From the NCBI GenBank assembly GCA_022266195.1, contig WHVY01000002.1:1503001-1567000 (forward strand): a DNA stretch of 64,000 bases. The letters are read 5' to 3'. The notes beneath the pieces were generated by a model. It worked only from the letters and a program-made list of their open reading frames with translations, was not told the origin of the DNA and made no database searches. The position numbers and the translations under genes are program-made. Below, piece by piece: positions 49,648-62,998 of this stretch. This DNA comes from Tetranychus cinnabarinus. Its lineage: Eukaryota; Arthropoda; Arachnida; Trombidiformes; Tetranychidae. Numbering within the stretch: the first letter of the stretch is position 1; the number at the start of each line of letters is the position of its first letter.

Positions 49648-50510
49648 TTACATTAAATGTAGAAGATTGCTTCGATTTGTTAGTAAAAGACTCTTTTTAG
49701 CTTTATCACGTTCTTGTCTGACTACTGAATCCTAAAAAGTAAAACCTCAATTTCCACCAGATTTAGATTATTGTGTTAATTTGTTCACTTATTAATCAAG
49801 TGTTCTTTTTTCCCGACAACTTAATAAAATGGAAGGAGAAAATGTTTCATTAAATTATGATTGGTTTGGAAAGATTATAACTGTCGATGGTAAAGATTAA
49901 GCTTGGTCGGATATATTCCTATCGTTATTTGGTTTAGTTTACCTGATTTAACATGCAACTTTACCTTCTATTTTAAGAGGTCATGAGATGTAAACATGTA
50001 GATGATAAACTTGTCTTGTTAACCGTTACTCCATCATCATCAGCTTCATCTCTATTTCCCATTGCTTAAATGATCATCTTACCAATACTATTATTTAACC
50101 GGCGTAAAAGGCGGTTCAACGTGCTCATCATTATTTAAGACCTCCTTCTCTTTCCCACATACCTTTTCAATCCCTTTTTACAGATACCTTTTGAAGATGT
50201 TTTAAAATACCTCTCACATCCCTCTCCTTCAATCGCCAGTTTCAATTTTGACACACAAAACAAAGTTGGAACCAAAAGTAACTCATCATTCAGCCGATAA
50301 ACTTGATATATTCCTCCAAAGTTAACCTTGATCAAGAAAACAAGAAGGACTCTTCAATCTGTTTTTGCCCGCTTTATTTATTTACTCACATTCACATGAA
50401 TATACAAGTTTATTGCAAATGACAGACAAAACTCTATTATATTCACCATTCAAGTTTTCTAGTAAAAGTTAACCCAAGCCATTGTTGGGCTTTCTTGGCC
50501 CTCAGTAAAG

Positions 50511-53500
50511 ATGAATAACATGATGGCTATGATGATAATGATGGTAAGCTTGTTCAATGGAAAGAAAAGTTTCATGATGATAATAACCCAATTCTGTTTT
50601 CTTTCTCTCTTTATTGTGCTTTTTTTATTACTCTATTATTTTAGCTCGGAATCATTAATTTTAATAGTGTTTTAGCCCATTGGAGTGATGATGGTCCAAC
50701 TGGAAATGGACTTGGTAAATTATCAGCTCTTGACGTTATTTGTGGTAAAGATCATATGACCGTTAGAGCCGAGTTTGCTGGTCCATTCCATGGAATTGTT
50801 TTTTCCAAAGGAACTTATGGACAAGATAATTGTGTTTATATTAAACCCTATTCGGGAGTGACTCATGCCACATTTAAAGTTTATTATGACCAGTGTGGAA
50901 CTAAACCCGATCTTCAGGGTAAATACTATGAAAATACCGTTGTTATTCAATATGGAACGGATATTATCGAAGCTTGGGATGAAGCAAAAAGACTTCGCTG
51001 TGAATGGTTTGAAGCTTATGAGAAACCAGCAACTTTTCGTCCAGCCATTCCTGTTGCTGATCTTGATGTGGTGGAAATGAACTTCCAAGGAGACGATATA
51101 GATTGTTGGATGGAAATTCAAGAAGGTAAAGGACCCTGGGGACGTGAAGTCTCACGAATTGTTCCTGTTGGACAACCCATGACCATTGTGATTGCAATTA
51201 ATGATTATGGAGGTGAATTTGACATGAGAGTTAAATCATGCTTTGCTCATGATGGTGTAAAACCACCGATTCACTTGACCGATGAACATGGTTGTGTCTT
51301 GAGACCAAAAATGTTAACTAAATTTGAGAAAGTGAAAGATCCAAATGGTAAAGCAACTGTTATTTCATATTCTCATTTCTATGCTTTCAAGTTCCCTGAC
51401 TCAATGAACGTTCAAATACAATGTACGGTTGAAGTTTGTCGTCATGGTTGTCCAGATGCTTGTCAGAAAACACCTTACAAACATCAACCAGATAGACAGT
51501 TTAAGCAACAAATATCATTTTCATATGGACCTAATGGCAATCAAAACTCAGTTGGTCAATCAGTTTCAAAGGCTAAAGATGAAGAGCAACATGATCAACA
51601 GGACTTACAAGATTCAGCTTCCCATTCAATTCCCACTAGTAAAGTACAAGCACCATCACAATCACCGCCAGTTTCAGCTATCGATACCAATATACCTCAT
51701 CATTTACTAGCACAAAATTTTGATTTAAAAAGATTACCCGTTTATCGAAATCAAGAACCTCAAAGTTTAAAAAATTCATCAGTTTCCGTAAATGACAATC
51801 TTGACTCATCATCTAGTGATAAAGTGTCAAATTCAGAAGACTCAGCATCTAATGAAGATGACTTTTCTTCCAAAGGAGTTGACAGTTCATCATCACAAAA
51901 TTCCCACTCAACAAATAAACAAATTGTTGTCCCTCAAACGCCTCATCATCCTCCTCCTCAGGCAACACCGAATGATGAGAAGCCAGTTTTTAATCATGAA
52001 AGTGATCAAACAGAGTATTTATCAAACCTCGGAGGTGAAGCGTATGATAAAGCATCAGCTCTTTTCAAAGATCTCGGCGTGAATATGGAAATGGCAAAAA
52101 TTGCTTCTGGATTAATTGATGGGGTTAATACAAATAAAAATTTCGCATCATTATTAGAGAATGAGAAAGTTCGTGAACTTGCTGAAGCTTCAGGCATAAA
52201 ATTAAAAGATCAAGATCACTTTGCTCCTGAAGTTCAACCATTGGTGAGTGAAGCCAATAATAATAATAATAATAATAATGGTAATAATAATGTTAATAAT
52301 AATGAGGATAAGTCAGTTGGAATCGATAACATTTCTCCGGATAGTGATAATGGTGATGGGGAAGATGAGCCTTTGAATAATGAACAGTTAACTCCGGTAG
52401 CAAGTTCAGAGCACTTGACATCCCCTGCCCCGACATCTTATCCATACTCATTATCGTTAAATAAAGAAACAGGCCACCAGCAACACCAAAATCAACAACA
52501 GAAGCAACATCAACACAAACAAGTCTCAGCAGGATCTCAAGTTACTAAAAATGATCGGGAAAAAGGTCAGTCATCAGGTAATATCAGTAACAACATTATT
52601 CAAAGTCATACTGGTTCAGTTAGTAACTCATCGCAACCTGCTATGTCCGGCATCAGACAACAGCAGAATCAAAATAACCAGAATGTGAAGAATCATCCTC
52701 ATCCTCATCAACTGCATCAACAAAATTCTCAGCAGCAGCAGCATCATCATCATCAACAACAACATCAACAAAATCAACAGCAACATCAATATCAAAAACA
52801 ACAACACTTCCAACGAATTAATCATCATCAAAATCAGTTTGAATTTGATTCACAAGGTATTAATCATGCTTACAGAAATCCACAGCCTGGAGCATCACCA
52901 GGACTTAACCTTGAGAATCCGGTTGCTCAAATTGTCCCGTTACAATTAGGGATCGGTCCAATTGGTGGTTCAATGAATGGTCCACCCTCTTTCAATAATT
53001 TGATACCTCAACCTCCGGGATCTCAACATCCGATAATTCATCATCAACAACGACCAATACTAGCTCATGACAGAATCCCACCGCCACCACCAAGACCTCA
53101 CAATCCTCATAAAAATAATTACCGTCAACCTAATGTACCAAATCATCCACTTCATAGAGCTACATCACTTTTAGCCAACCTCGGCAATTTACCATCTTTT
53201 AATTTACCCTTTTTAGCCACTATTCAGAGGCAGGATAACAATCCTCGTCCATCTCATCCACACTCGCCATTACCAACTGCCACACCAATATCATCTTCTG
53301 TACCATTTCCTCAAGGACCTCGATCCTTCCGTTCAAAAAGGTCTCCTTCAAAAGAGCCACATGTTAGTGTTAAAAAAGGTTTCCAAGTTGTCACCTCGAT
53401 TGACCTAGCATTTATGCCCAATTCAACTGATTTACCAGAAATTTATGAAGGCCGACGAGAAGAGGTTGTTTATGGTGTTTGTATGCCATTCAATGGTTTA

Positions 53501-53614
53501 GTTGTTGCTTTATCATCAATTACCGCAATAATTATCTTCTCACTTTTCTCTTCTTGTATTCTAATGAGAAGATTGAATAGACTGAGAAAAAATACGGATC
53601 ATGTTTACAATTAA
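50511..53614 (+). CDS. ZP-domain cuticular/apical matrix protein with Q/H/N-rich linker
   Basis: Exons 50511-50543 and 50645-53614 give 1000 residues. The spliced N-terminus is a signal peptide (MNNMMAMMIMMLGIINFNSVLA). Residues of about 44-290 are a ZP domain (ICGKDHMTVRAEF, then DDIDCWMEIQEGKGPWG, FKFPDSMNVQIQC and CRHGCPDAC). This sequence type is close to insect Dusky/Dusky-like/Piopio proteins, which link epithelium to the forming cuticle. About 600 residues of Ser/Asn/Gln/His/Pro-rich linker follow, with an Asn run near 52255-52310 and Gln/His runs at 52470-52850. A furin-type site (FRSKRS) near residue 905 comes shortly before one membrane helix at about 960-985 and a short basic tail. 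Confidence 0.9.
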
Positions 53615-55114
53615 ATTAATGGGTAAAATGATTTGTTCATATTTTTCTGTCCCTCCGCCATTGTAACCACCATTTTCACTACTCTCTGATATTTTCATCA
53701 TTATCCACTTAACTTTATAATTATTATCAGCAAATTCAACGAATTGACATTTTACTTTCTCCTTAACTTTCATCTCTCTAAGTCAACTCGGAGGAGGTGA
53801 AAATTAATGTGATTATTGATTTAAAATTGTACCAATTTGAATGCGCACAAATTTTTGTGGGAAATGTTTTGAACCAGTATTTGTGATTTATGTCTTGATT
53901 TTGGCCAACTAATTTCTTGGTGAAATTAATCAGATGCTGATAAATACGAAGTGCAAAGAACTTTTATCAACAATTTCTGCACTGAATCTGTCGACTTTGA
54001 GAAATCTTGAGAGGTGAAGAGATTCACTTTGTTGTAAAGGTACAATTAAAAGTACACAATATTAATTTATACATAAAATGTTTGTCTTTAATTTATTTGT
54101 GGATAAAGATGATGATTAACCATTTAAAAGTCATACATTAAGAATTTTCAATTATTTGATAATTGCTTCATTGCATGTCCATTACTTATGGGAAGAGCAA
54201 AGTTGGTGCTGTTTTTGCCAAAGGAAACAAGATGACTGATGTTACCTTTTATCATTTCATAATTGTTGATAATTTTCACTTTCAGCTCGTATTGACTTGA
54301 AATGGTTTTGTTAAAGATAGGATTGAAGATGAATATCAATGAACAATAATGAGTAAAATTGATTATGATTTGATGGCTGGCAATATGAAAGAAGGGTAAA
54401 GAGGAAAAGCTAAATTCAAAAAATTTACTTTTCCAATCAGTTTATCCTGAACTATTTATCAACAAGTTTTTTTTCTCAAAAAACTCATGCGTAAAAGAGG
54501 CGATCAATGCTGAGTACAATATAAAACAAGGAGGAACAATTTGTTTTTTTTCAAGTTTGAAAATTCAAAGTAAAGGTAAAAGATACAGGATTAAAAGAAG
54601 AAAATTTAAGATGATTTAAATGTTGAATTAACATTAATATTACAAGAGTTTATCCTTTCATTTTCTAAATCTAAAGTTGGTCTAAATTGTTGTGCAAATA
54701 TCCATTCACTTTGTCTACTTTTATCGTCTGATTTTGTCACATCGGGTAAATAAGGATGATGATGGTATTATAATAAAGAATATTAAATTGGTTAAGAGCA
54801 TCGAATAGAATACAATTTGATTTCGTATTTTTCCACTTGTATTTGTTGAAAGTTGAGAAGTTGAGTTTGAAAATGCAAATGCGCCATAACAATCATCTAC
54901 TGGAGTCTTTAAAGGATGGATGCGTATAAATTTCTGTTTCAATCGTTTTAAGAGTAATCAGGTGATGAACCATGCAAAGTGAGCCATAATATGATGACAA
55001 GAAAGTTCACGATCAAAGATCAGAATTATATGAATGAAGAGGAATATCAAGTTTGGATTGTTGTTTACCCGCAAACATGTAATGGGGTCGAAAAATTGGT
55101 TAAAGTGAATAATT
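53615..55114. other. Intergenic between the convergent ZP gene and DNMT3
   Basis: 1.5 kb holding both 3' UTRs. I see no further gene; frames at 54148-54339 and 54721-54942 (minus) show no family signal. Confidence 0.4.
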
Positions 55115-58100
55115 TCACTTTGTCTCAAAAAAATCAACCAAAGCCCAAAGTTGATGGCTTACGATAGGAACTGACCAAGTTTTAGATAACACAGAAATCC
55201 GTTTTGTTATCGTTAAATTTGGAACATCAGAGTAGCCCTCTGAAAAGCCAAGGAGTTTCTCTAGTTCAACGGGATCATCCAATTCAGCTGGAATTTCATC
55301 TTTACCTTTTCCAGCACTTTGCAAATCATGATGTGTTTTACGATACGCAATTAAGTCAGAAAGTTTAAGATAATTATCATGTATGTCTGAATGTAGTGGC
55401 CTGAAAACGGATATGAAAGTTTAAATGAAAAAGAAAAGAAATTAATAAAATGTATTAAAAATTTCATCTAACTGTTAAGTTTTACCTGTTGATTCCTGGA
55501 ATGTTTGACCACAAATAACGGCTTCTCGATGGCGTTGATACATTTTTTGCACTCAATGTAACAGGCTTGCACTGTAATAACAATTGAAAATGTGGGTTAA
55601 TCAATTGAAATAGAGAAACTGAAAATTTAACTTACCATGAGAAGATCAGAAATTATATCTCTGTTTGTGTTCGGTAAAGAAGCGACGCTATCAAAGAGGA
55701 AAAATACATGTCTGCCTTTGTTGAAATGGCGAATCAGATCAAGAATATGATTAAAAAGCAAAAAGTGTTGTCCACCAAGTTTCAAATCTACATGAGAAGA
55801 AAATACAAAATAAAAATTTCATGAGTCGTGTGATTTATAGTCAATTAATTATTCTTTAGATTGAATCTCAAACTTGAAAGATGATATTAGAAGGAAATTG
55901 ATGTACAAGTGATGAAGATATGAAGATAAAAACAGGTAAATAATTAACTAAATTTACTAAAATTTATATTAAAATTAATTTCCAAAGTTTGGGTAGTTTG
56001 ACAAAGGATTGGCCTTTAACAAGACCCAAGGCTATTCATATTAAAGGTCATAGGACGGACTGAGGAAAGCCCAATTAATGAGACAAGGAAGCTAATTGAT
56101 AAGGCAAACTACTGACAGACATTCATTGTAATCATCATGTTGATGAATGACCAGGGATAGTTAGAAATATAAGCAAACTTTAACAGGTAAGCGATAATAA
56201 AAAGTCTGCAAATATTGGGAGATATTTAATTGGTTTAACCAGCAATTTAGTAAATTAATTTTCCTTCAACTCAGGATTAATATTGAATAGCCCAATATTT
56301 CACTGTTTGATGATTCCAGTGCCTCACTGTGTTTAGTTTTCACTTCATTGAACATAAAAGAATTTAATTTTAGTTTTCTCCAAACTAATGAATATAATCT
56401 AACAAAATTGGGCACTGAATACCTTTGATTGTGAATTTTGTTATAATCAAAAGTAAGAAGAAAAAGAAGAAAGCCAACTTTGATAACCTCAAAAATTGGT
56501 AATGATATGATTGGCCTAAATTAGATTAAAACTATCTACTTTTAGTGAAACTGGTCAAAAGGTTCATTGAATAATGAACTATCATGAAAAACAAAATTAA
56601 GACCGAAGAAAGAGAATTGAATTAACACGATTGACCCAGAAAACAGATAATACTGCAATTTTAGTTACCAGACCAACAACACAGGAGAGTGAAAAACAGA
56701 TGTAATGAGCCGAAGGTATTTTTAAGAAAAAGATAATGCTCAAATAAATATTATTAAAACATAATTTCAGGTTAATAATATAATATGTAAGCTTCTATAT
56801 TAAAGTTGATAAATTGGTTAAAGAAGGTTTGTAAAGCTAAAAAGTTAGTTTGATAATAGTTAATCGGTAAACTTGCTTTTCACTAAATAATTCACTCTTG
56901 TCAGATATGGATCATAATATTGTAAGAGAAAACACGATTTTCATGAGAAAATATTGAAATACTGTAAATGTTTAAAATCTAATGCTATTGAAGGTAGAAA
57001 GTGGTGAGTGATTGGACACACTGAAGCTTGCATATAGAGTACGAAGAGGACGCAACAGGACAAGAACTGAACAAGTCAAGATGATTAATGAGCTCAAATG
57101 AGACATAAATTCATTGGTACACTTACCGAATAAACCTTTTCGATTATAACTAGATGTTGGTATATCGACACATGGAGTACCTCCGATGATCAGATCGATG
57201 GGTGCAATTGTCGCTATCTGTTGAAGGCATAAAATTATTGATTAGTGACATTTTATTTGAAAATTTTGAAGACAATTTAGCAAAATTTAACTTACTTTTT
57301 CTGGTGTTAAGGACTCTATATTGTCCAAAAAGACGATTGAGTCTGAGTGGTTGTGCTTCACGACGGATATTGCATCTTTATCTTGTTCAACAGCATAATA
57401 TGCTGATATATTCAAATTCAATTTATTCAAAGCGTTTTTTACTGAAAGATGAATAAAGCAAAAGATTTTAATAAAACATCCATAATTAATTAAAATGTTT
57501 AGACTTACCAGCACTCAAACCATCACATAGTGATAAAATTCTGAGAGGTGTTTTATTGGTGGTTGTAATTTCTCTTTGTAAATAAAAGAGAAGAGGATCG
57601 AACATGTTTTTGACAAGTTCTCGCCAATTAGAACGAGGCTTAAGCAAGCTTTCAGGTGGAAAATTATATTCTTTGCACAAGAAACATTCCCAGCTTTTGG
57701 CATTTAGAATCTAAAGTGAAAGCTTAAAATTAGTAAATTTGAAATGAAAAAGAAATGATCAAACTAATTTACCTCAGTTTCAGCTTCAGGTCCAACGAAA
57801 AGGTTAATACAAACAAAACAAAAAACCCTGAATAAAAAAATTAAGAAGTTCAATATTAGCGTTAATAAAAAATAAATAAATGTGGAAAAGAAATTATCAA
57901 TAATGATTTGATGAAAATCAATTGTTTAGAATAAATTTGGATGGCTGGAATTCATACCGATGGCACTTGACCCCTTCACAAACTGCTAATTTGCCAACTT
58001 GTCCACAGATTGCACAGAAAGACTATAAAAAACAAAATCAGAATTAGTTTAGGAATCAATTTTGGCATAAGACTACTTACATTTTTGTTGTCCGCTCCAG

Positions 58101-59749
58101 GGGCATACATGGTAGTTTTTATTGTTTCTCGGCATTGTTTACATAGAAGTCCTTCAAATAATGGATGAAATATTTTCTGTCCATTAATTGTATCAGCTGC
58201 TGAATTATGATCACAGCAGCAGGCAATACAAATATCATTTATGGTAATTTCTTTCTTTTTAATTCTCGATACTTGAGATGATTTGAATTCTGGAATTTGT
58301 AATGGTTCATCTTTTTCAACAACAGTTTCAGCACTTTCAACTTCATAGAAAGCGATTTGCTGTAAACGATCGTCGGTTTTAAGTGCTTCTTGTAAAGCCT
58401 CTACAGGTAAATAGCAGGCTACTAGAGGAGGTATTGGGTTGGCTGGATCAGCTGCGAACGGATTAACGTCAGGTTTCTGTTTTTCTGCAGGTATTTTGAA
58501 TCCATTTCTAGCCCATTCAGCCATAGGATCATCATCACTGCTCATATCAACAGCAAAGGTTAGACCAGCACGAGAAGATAAGACTTGTAATGCCTCTTTC
58601 ATCCGTGGACTTGTCAAAGAGGATGTACCTTTGCTCAATTCATCAAAATGAGGTAAAAATGATTTGATTTTGGATCGAGGAATTTCAGAGACTTGGTGAT
58701 CTCCAAACCAATATACCCAAACATGGCCACTTTTTGGAGGTTTTTGTCCACAGTGCAAATGTGAAACGAGTAGAGCAGGAAACCATGTCCTGAAAGAGGG
58801 AAGAGTACCCCAGACAATATCTCCGATCGAAAAATGCTAAAACAGAAAAAAATGTTTGAATTAAATAAAATATGAAATAAAAGCTAGTTTATTTTAACTG
58901 TGTCTTACTTCTTTAGATAATATATCGTCAGTTTTATCGTCTTTGGAAGTTTTGTTACGAGTTTGTACGCTAGATCTACGTGTTTTGACTGGGATAACTT
59001 CTTCGTCTACAGTAGTTTCTTCAGGTTCAGGTTCACTTGTTTTCTTGTCTTTGACACTTTTGGCTTTTCGTTCTTCCAGGACAGACTGTTGGAAAATAAA
59101 TTGACACATTAGCAAAATAAAATGAATAAATTATCATAACAAACCTGATAATAGTCAACTTGCTGAGGTAAAGGTCTGAGACCATGTCTAGTTCTTTGTA
59201 AGGGATTTGGTGATGCAGCCTCATTTTCAACCAATTGAGCAACTTCAGATTTTCTTTTTCGACCTTTTTTCCCAATTTTCTCATCTTTATTAATTGCGGT
59301 TTCATCGATTGTTTTCACATTATTTTCAATGACTTTTTCAGGCTCTTCAGTAGAGGTTTGTTGCTTCTCTCCATCTCGTTCTTGTTTGATTGGCTGCTTG
59401 TTTATATCAGATGGTTCCTGCTGCGGCGGCTCATGATTATCCACAGAATCATTTACTTTATCTTTTGCGCTCATCTCCTCTTCATGATTACCATTTGGCT
59501 TAGAATCTACTGAAGCTGAAGCTTTGAACAAATTATATTCTAGTAAGATGTCGAGATAGGGTTGTTGTGTGAGACGGACAGGGGGTTTTGATTAGTAAGA
59601 GAGGATAGTTAATGATTAGAGATGTTAATAGTGAACAAGGAGTAGAGTTAAAAGGTAAATAGAGAAAAGGTCTTACTTTTCTTGCTTGTGCGACGAATGA
59701 TGAGAGGTTCGTTTGTTAAATCCAAAGGTGTTTCGGGTTGAGTTGCCAT
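55115..59749 (-). CDS. Dnmt3: DNA (cytosine-5)-methyltransferase 3 (DNMT3)
   Basis: Twelve exons join in frame to 827 residues: 59749-59677, 59539-59145, 59085-58909, 58836-58081, 58022-57958, 57827-57773, 57710-57509, 57441-57296, 57217-57127, 55787-55636, 55571-55486 and 55400-55115. A charged N-terminus precedes a PWWP domain from about 216 (GDIVWG, with WFPA for PWWP at 233-236). A full ADD zinc region lies at about 425-545 (DICIAC, CKQC, CAICG, FCFVC, CFLC). The methyltransferase has motif I LSLCDGLSAG, motif IV GGTPC with catalytic Cys639, and RSRYLW for motif VIII. Motif VI reads DSV (686-688) where the family has ENV. DNMT3 enzymes set de novo CpG methylation and read histone H3 through ADD and PWWP. 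Exon 2 has an alternative in-frame acceptor about 21 bp downstream. Confidence 0.95.
55788..57126 (-). other. Long intron 9 of DNMT3
   Basis: 1.34 kb, against 60-120 bp for most other introns of this gene. It separates motif IV (PC) from the exon carrying motif VI. No ORF seen. A small hairpin with 7-bp arms lies at about 56120-56153. Confidence 0.6.
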
Positions 59750-60861
59750 ATGAAACACTAAAAGAAAGAAACAATCATTGTTAGAAGATAAGCTACCAAT
59801 AACAAGAAAATTCTCCAACTTTTGCTCATCAAGTCTGGTTAGCAACAGATTTACACTTATGTAGATAATATTAACAATATCTAGAATACATGTATCAATA
59901 TATGATATAATAGCACAATATGAACATCATTACTGTAACTAAGGAAATCCAGTGTTAAATAGGCGCTTAAAACAGCACAATAATCTAGTAATTACGCGTC
60001 AATTACAGGAAAAATGCAGAAAAAAGACGCTTAAAAGGAAAAGCTGTTGTGATTTCTATTAAATTATAAGCTATAAGATCAAAATTGCTTGGTATTTAAA
60101 TGGGCTCAAATTGTGTTACCGCCTAAATCTAAATTCTGTACATTGAAGGCTGTAGTTTGATGCAGTAGATGAGCGCCAAAACTGCTGGATGAACTGAGAA
60201 TCATAAAAGATTAAATTAAATAATCTAGACGGTAAATAACGTTAATCTTAACCAAACGATGTCACCCATGGAAGATTAAAATTATCTAGGTAGAAATTGA
60301 ATGAATGTATCCAAATAAATTGATGGAAAAGAAGGTGATAACCATATTTAAGGATAAAAAAAGATGACAAACCTGGAAACAAATAATCAAGTTAACAAAA
60401 TATAACTTATACCATCAGATTTTAAATGAAGCTGGGAAGTTGAGATAAGAATGTCAAACAAACAATTGGTTAGAAATGATCCAAATAAAACACTTAATTA
60501 TAATAAAGATAAATTGATGAACATATAAACGATGATATAAATTTTGCAAAATGTTGTCAATGTCTCTGAGTCAGAAAGTCTATCTCAGCCAGTCAGCCGT
60601 AAAATATCATCGGCGAGCTGATAAGATATTTCAGCTTGAAACAGCTTTGCAGTAAAACTCAAATTTTTGGTTAGACTTTGCTTTCTTGGATTAACATTTC
60701 GTGTTTCAATGTTTCGCTATTTCTGTGTTGAATACTGAATTTAGATAATCAAAGTGTAATCAAAATTGTTTTTTGTACAACAAATTTTTATTCACACGTT
60801 TTGTTAATGGAAGAATGTTCTTTGGTCAAAATATTATCATTGCAAGACTTTATACCGTCAT
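59750..60861. other. Intergenic between DNMT3 and POP1
   Basis: 1.1 kb, AT-rich, between the DNMT3 start and the POP1 stop (both genes on the minus strand). It contains the DNMT3 promoter and the POP1 3' UTR. No gene seen. Confidence 0.4.
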
Positions 60862-62668
60862 TTAAAAATCTAAAAAAATATCAATCAATATTTTAACAAA
60901 TCTAAAAGTTGGAGATTTTTGTGAACGGGTTAAAGCCAGAAGTTCAGTTTTTCTGAGCTTTATCAGGTCAGGTAAAGAAGATATAGTTATTGCTGCCAGT
61001 CCTTTTCCAACACCGTCGTCGTATGAGAAATGTCCATATTCAACAAGTCCAATTACTTTGCGGCTTGATTTCTCTAATGCTGAACACTTAAATGTTTTGA
61101 TTGACTCTTCAGGTCCATATCCAATTTGCGATAATTTTATATCAATCTTCTCACGTCCGAAATATTTATTGACATCATCTTCTGAAGGAAGACAAATGAT
61201 ATCACCTTTTGAAGGCACACCTCGGTTGAGACAGACAATTTCAACATATATATAACTTTGTTTCAGCTTTGGAATAGATTGGAGTAAATGTTGAATCTTT
61301 TCTTGAGAAACACTGTTTTTAATAATGTTAATTGTAGGAATATCTCGCAGTAAAAAATAATCGTCCGTTTGAGCATTGATCATCATTATTTTGGACCAAG
61401 ATTGACGATCCGAATTAGATTCTAACGATAAGTCAAGGTATCCGGTTGATGGAAAATTCAAATAACTTGTTTCACAGAATAAAGTCTGTAAATCTCGTAG
61501 TCCACCTACTAAATGAGATCGATTCCTGACCAATTCGTTCCAGAAATTTTTCGAGTCACAAAATGGCACTGTTAAAATTATTGCTTCCCTATTTTTATAC
61601 TTTTTCAGCTGAGCCAAGAAAATTTTTTGACCATTAAAATCATTTAAGCTCATGGTAGATTCACGAACGGTATTTGCTTTACTAGGAAAGCTCCAATTTG
61701 GATTCCAAAAGATTCCTTCCACAAAGTGATCTGGTAAAAAGGAGCTGCTTTGTCCTAAAACGTTTTTTAAATGAATCAAAGATTTAGCTCCAAACAGACA
61801 GAAATTTTGATACGTCTTTTCTCCATTCATAGGAACATTCGAGGAATCCTTGAAAATTTCGAGTGAAACTGACAAAATTTTATCATGAATAAGAATATGG
61901 CTCCAGATGAGTAACAAATTAACAGATTTGATATAAATCAATTTCACAGGACCAATAATTTCGGTATTATGATCGTTGTTTTCGTAAAAATGGACATTTC
62001 TGGACCCAACTTCCGAAGTTTCTGTGAAAAACTGATGCAGATCCCCACCAGTCATTGTATTTAACTTCTGGCTAAGTGAATTAAGATCCCCGATCCTGTT
62101 TACGAAAAAAATCAAAAGTTAGTTCTTGCATTTTTAGTCACATAAAATTACGAAAGATGAGTAACACTTACTTGATTATTATACACTTGAATTGGGCTAG
62201 ATAAAAATGAATGCAGTCGTCTTTTGAATGTTTATGAATTTTACGTTGATTTTTAGTGTTGTTATGAGATGGTAAAGTAGAATTGAACACTTTCAGCATT
62301 TTAAATCGTTTCACGAACCACAAATGAAGCAATGTTCGATCAGGTTTAGCTTCTCTTTTCGTTTGAGAAATAACAACAGCCTTCTTACTTTTACGCTGCT
62401 TCTTTTTCTTCTTCTCTGGCACTTCTCCAGATTTTTGTCCCTGATTCCTTTTACTCATTAATTTACGAGCCTTTGATGGTAAACGATTGATATTATGAGA
62501 TGCAGCTCGTCGCCTCATATGAATCGGAAGCCTTTGCGAAGCAAGTTTAGGTGAGCGACTAGTGATATCATTTATGAGTTGATTTATCTCAGAACATCTG
62601 GACTGGATCATACCAATCAACGATATTTGTTGAGGCAACATAACGTCCTTTCTACCAGTGGCATCCAT
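60862..62668 (-). CDS. Pop1: RNase P / RNase MRP subunit POP1
   Basis: Exons 62668-62172 and 62095-60862 give 576 residues, much shorter than yeast (875) or human (1024) POP1. The POP1 N-terminal signature is present: RLPIHMRRRAASHNINRLP at residue 46, a Lys-rich patch, and LLHLWFVKRFKM near 112. The POPLD region is recognisable near 340-390 (NFWNELV, LVGGLRDLQ and FPSTGYLD). The C-terminus has the glycine-rich fold GLVEYGHFSYDDGVGKG. POP1 is the largest protein of nuclear RNase P and RNase MRP, holds the P3 RNA arm, and takes part in tRNA 5' processing and rRNA maturation. The start is the ATG at 62668 (MDATGRKD); an upstream in-frame stretch also exists. Confidence 0.9.
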
Positions 62669-62998
62669 GACAAAAATAAAATAATTTAACAATATAATTA
62701 AGAAGAAAACAAATTAACACAAAATATTCAAAGAAACTCAACCTAACACATGTTTTGGATCTTTTTGAAAAATTGTAAACAAATTTTTCACATCAAGTGC
62801 CTCCATCTAGCAAAGAACTTTGAAATATTAATTTTCCTTCTTCCACAATAATCAATCAATATTAATTGTCAGGGCGTTTTGATTGAAACAATTTTCTTCG
62901 TCATTTGATATGAAGTTCAAGTTAATTGATAATTAATGGTAAAAAAATTAAATTTTAAAGTACAGTTGAATGAAGTTGGTCCTGAAATGTTTATCAGA

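Noticed and set aside
52628..52831. Minus-strand Leu/Met-rich frame looking like membrane segments
   Set aside because: Antisense shadow of the Gln/His repeats in the ZP protein.
56040..56160. RNase P RNA-like words (GAGGAAAGCC and ACAGAC with a short hairpin) inside DNMT3 intron 9
   Set aside because: The two words are only about 55 nt apart, the rest of the conserved core is missing, and no P3-like arm is seen. Probably chance.
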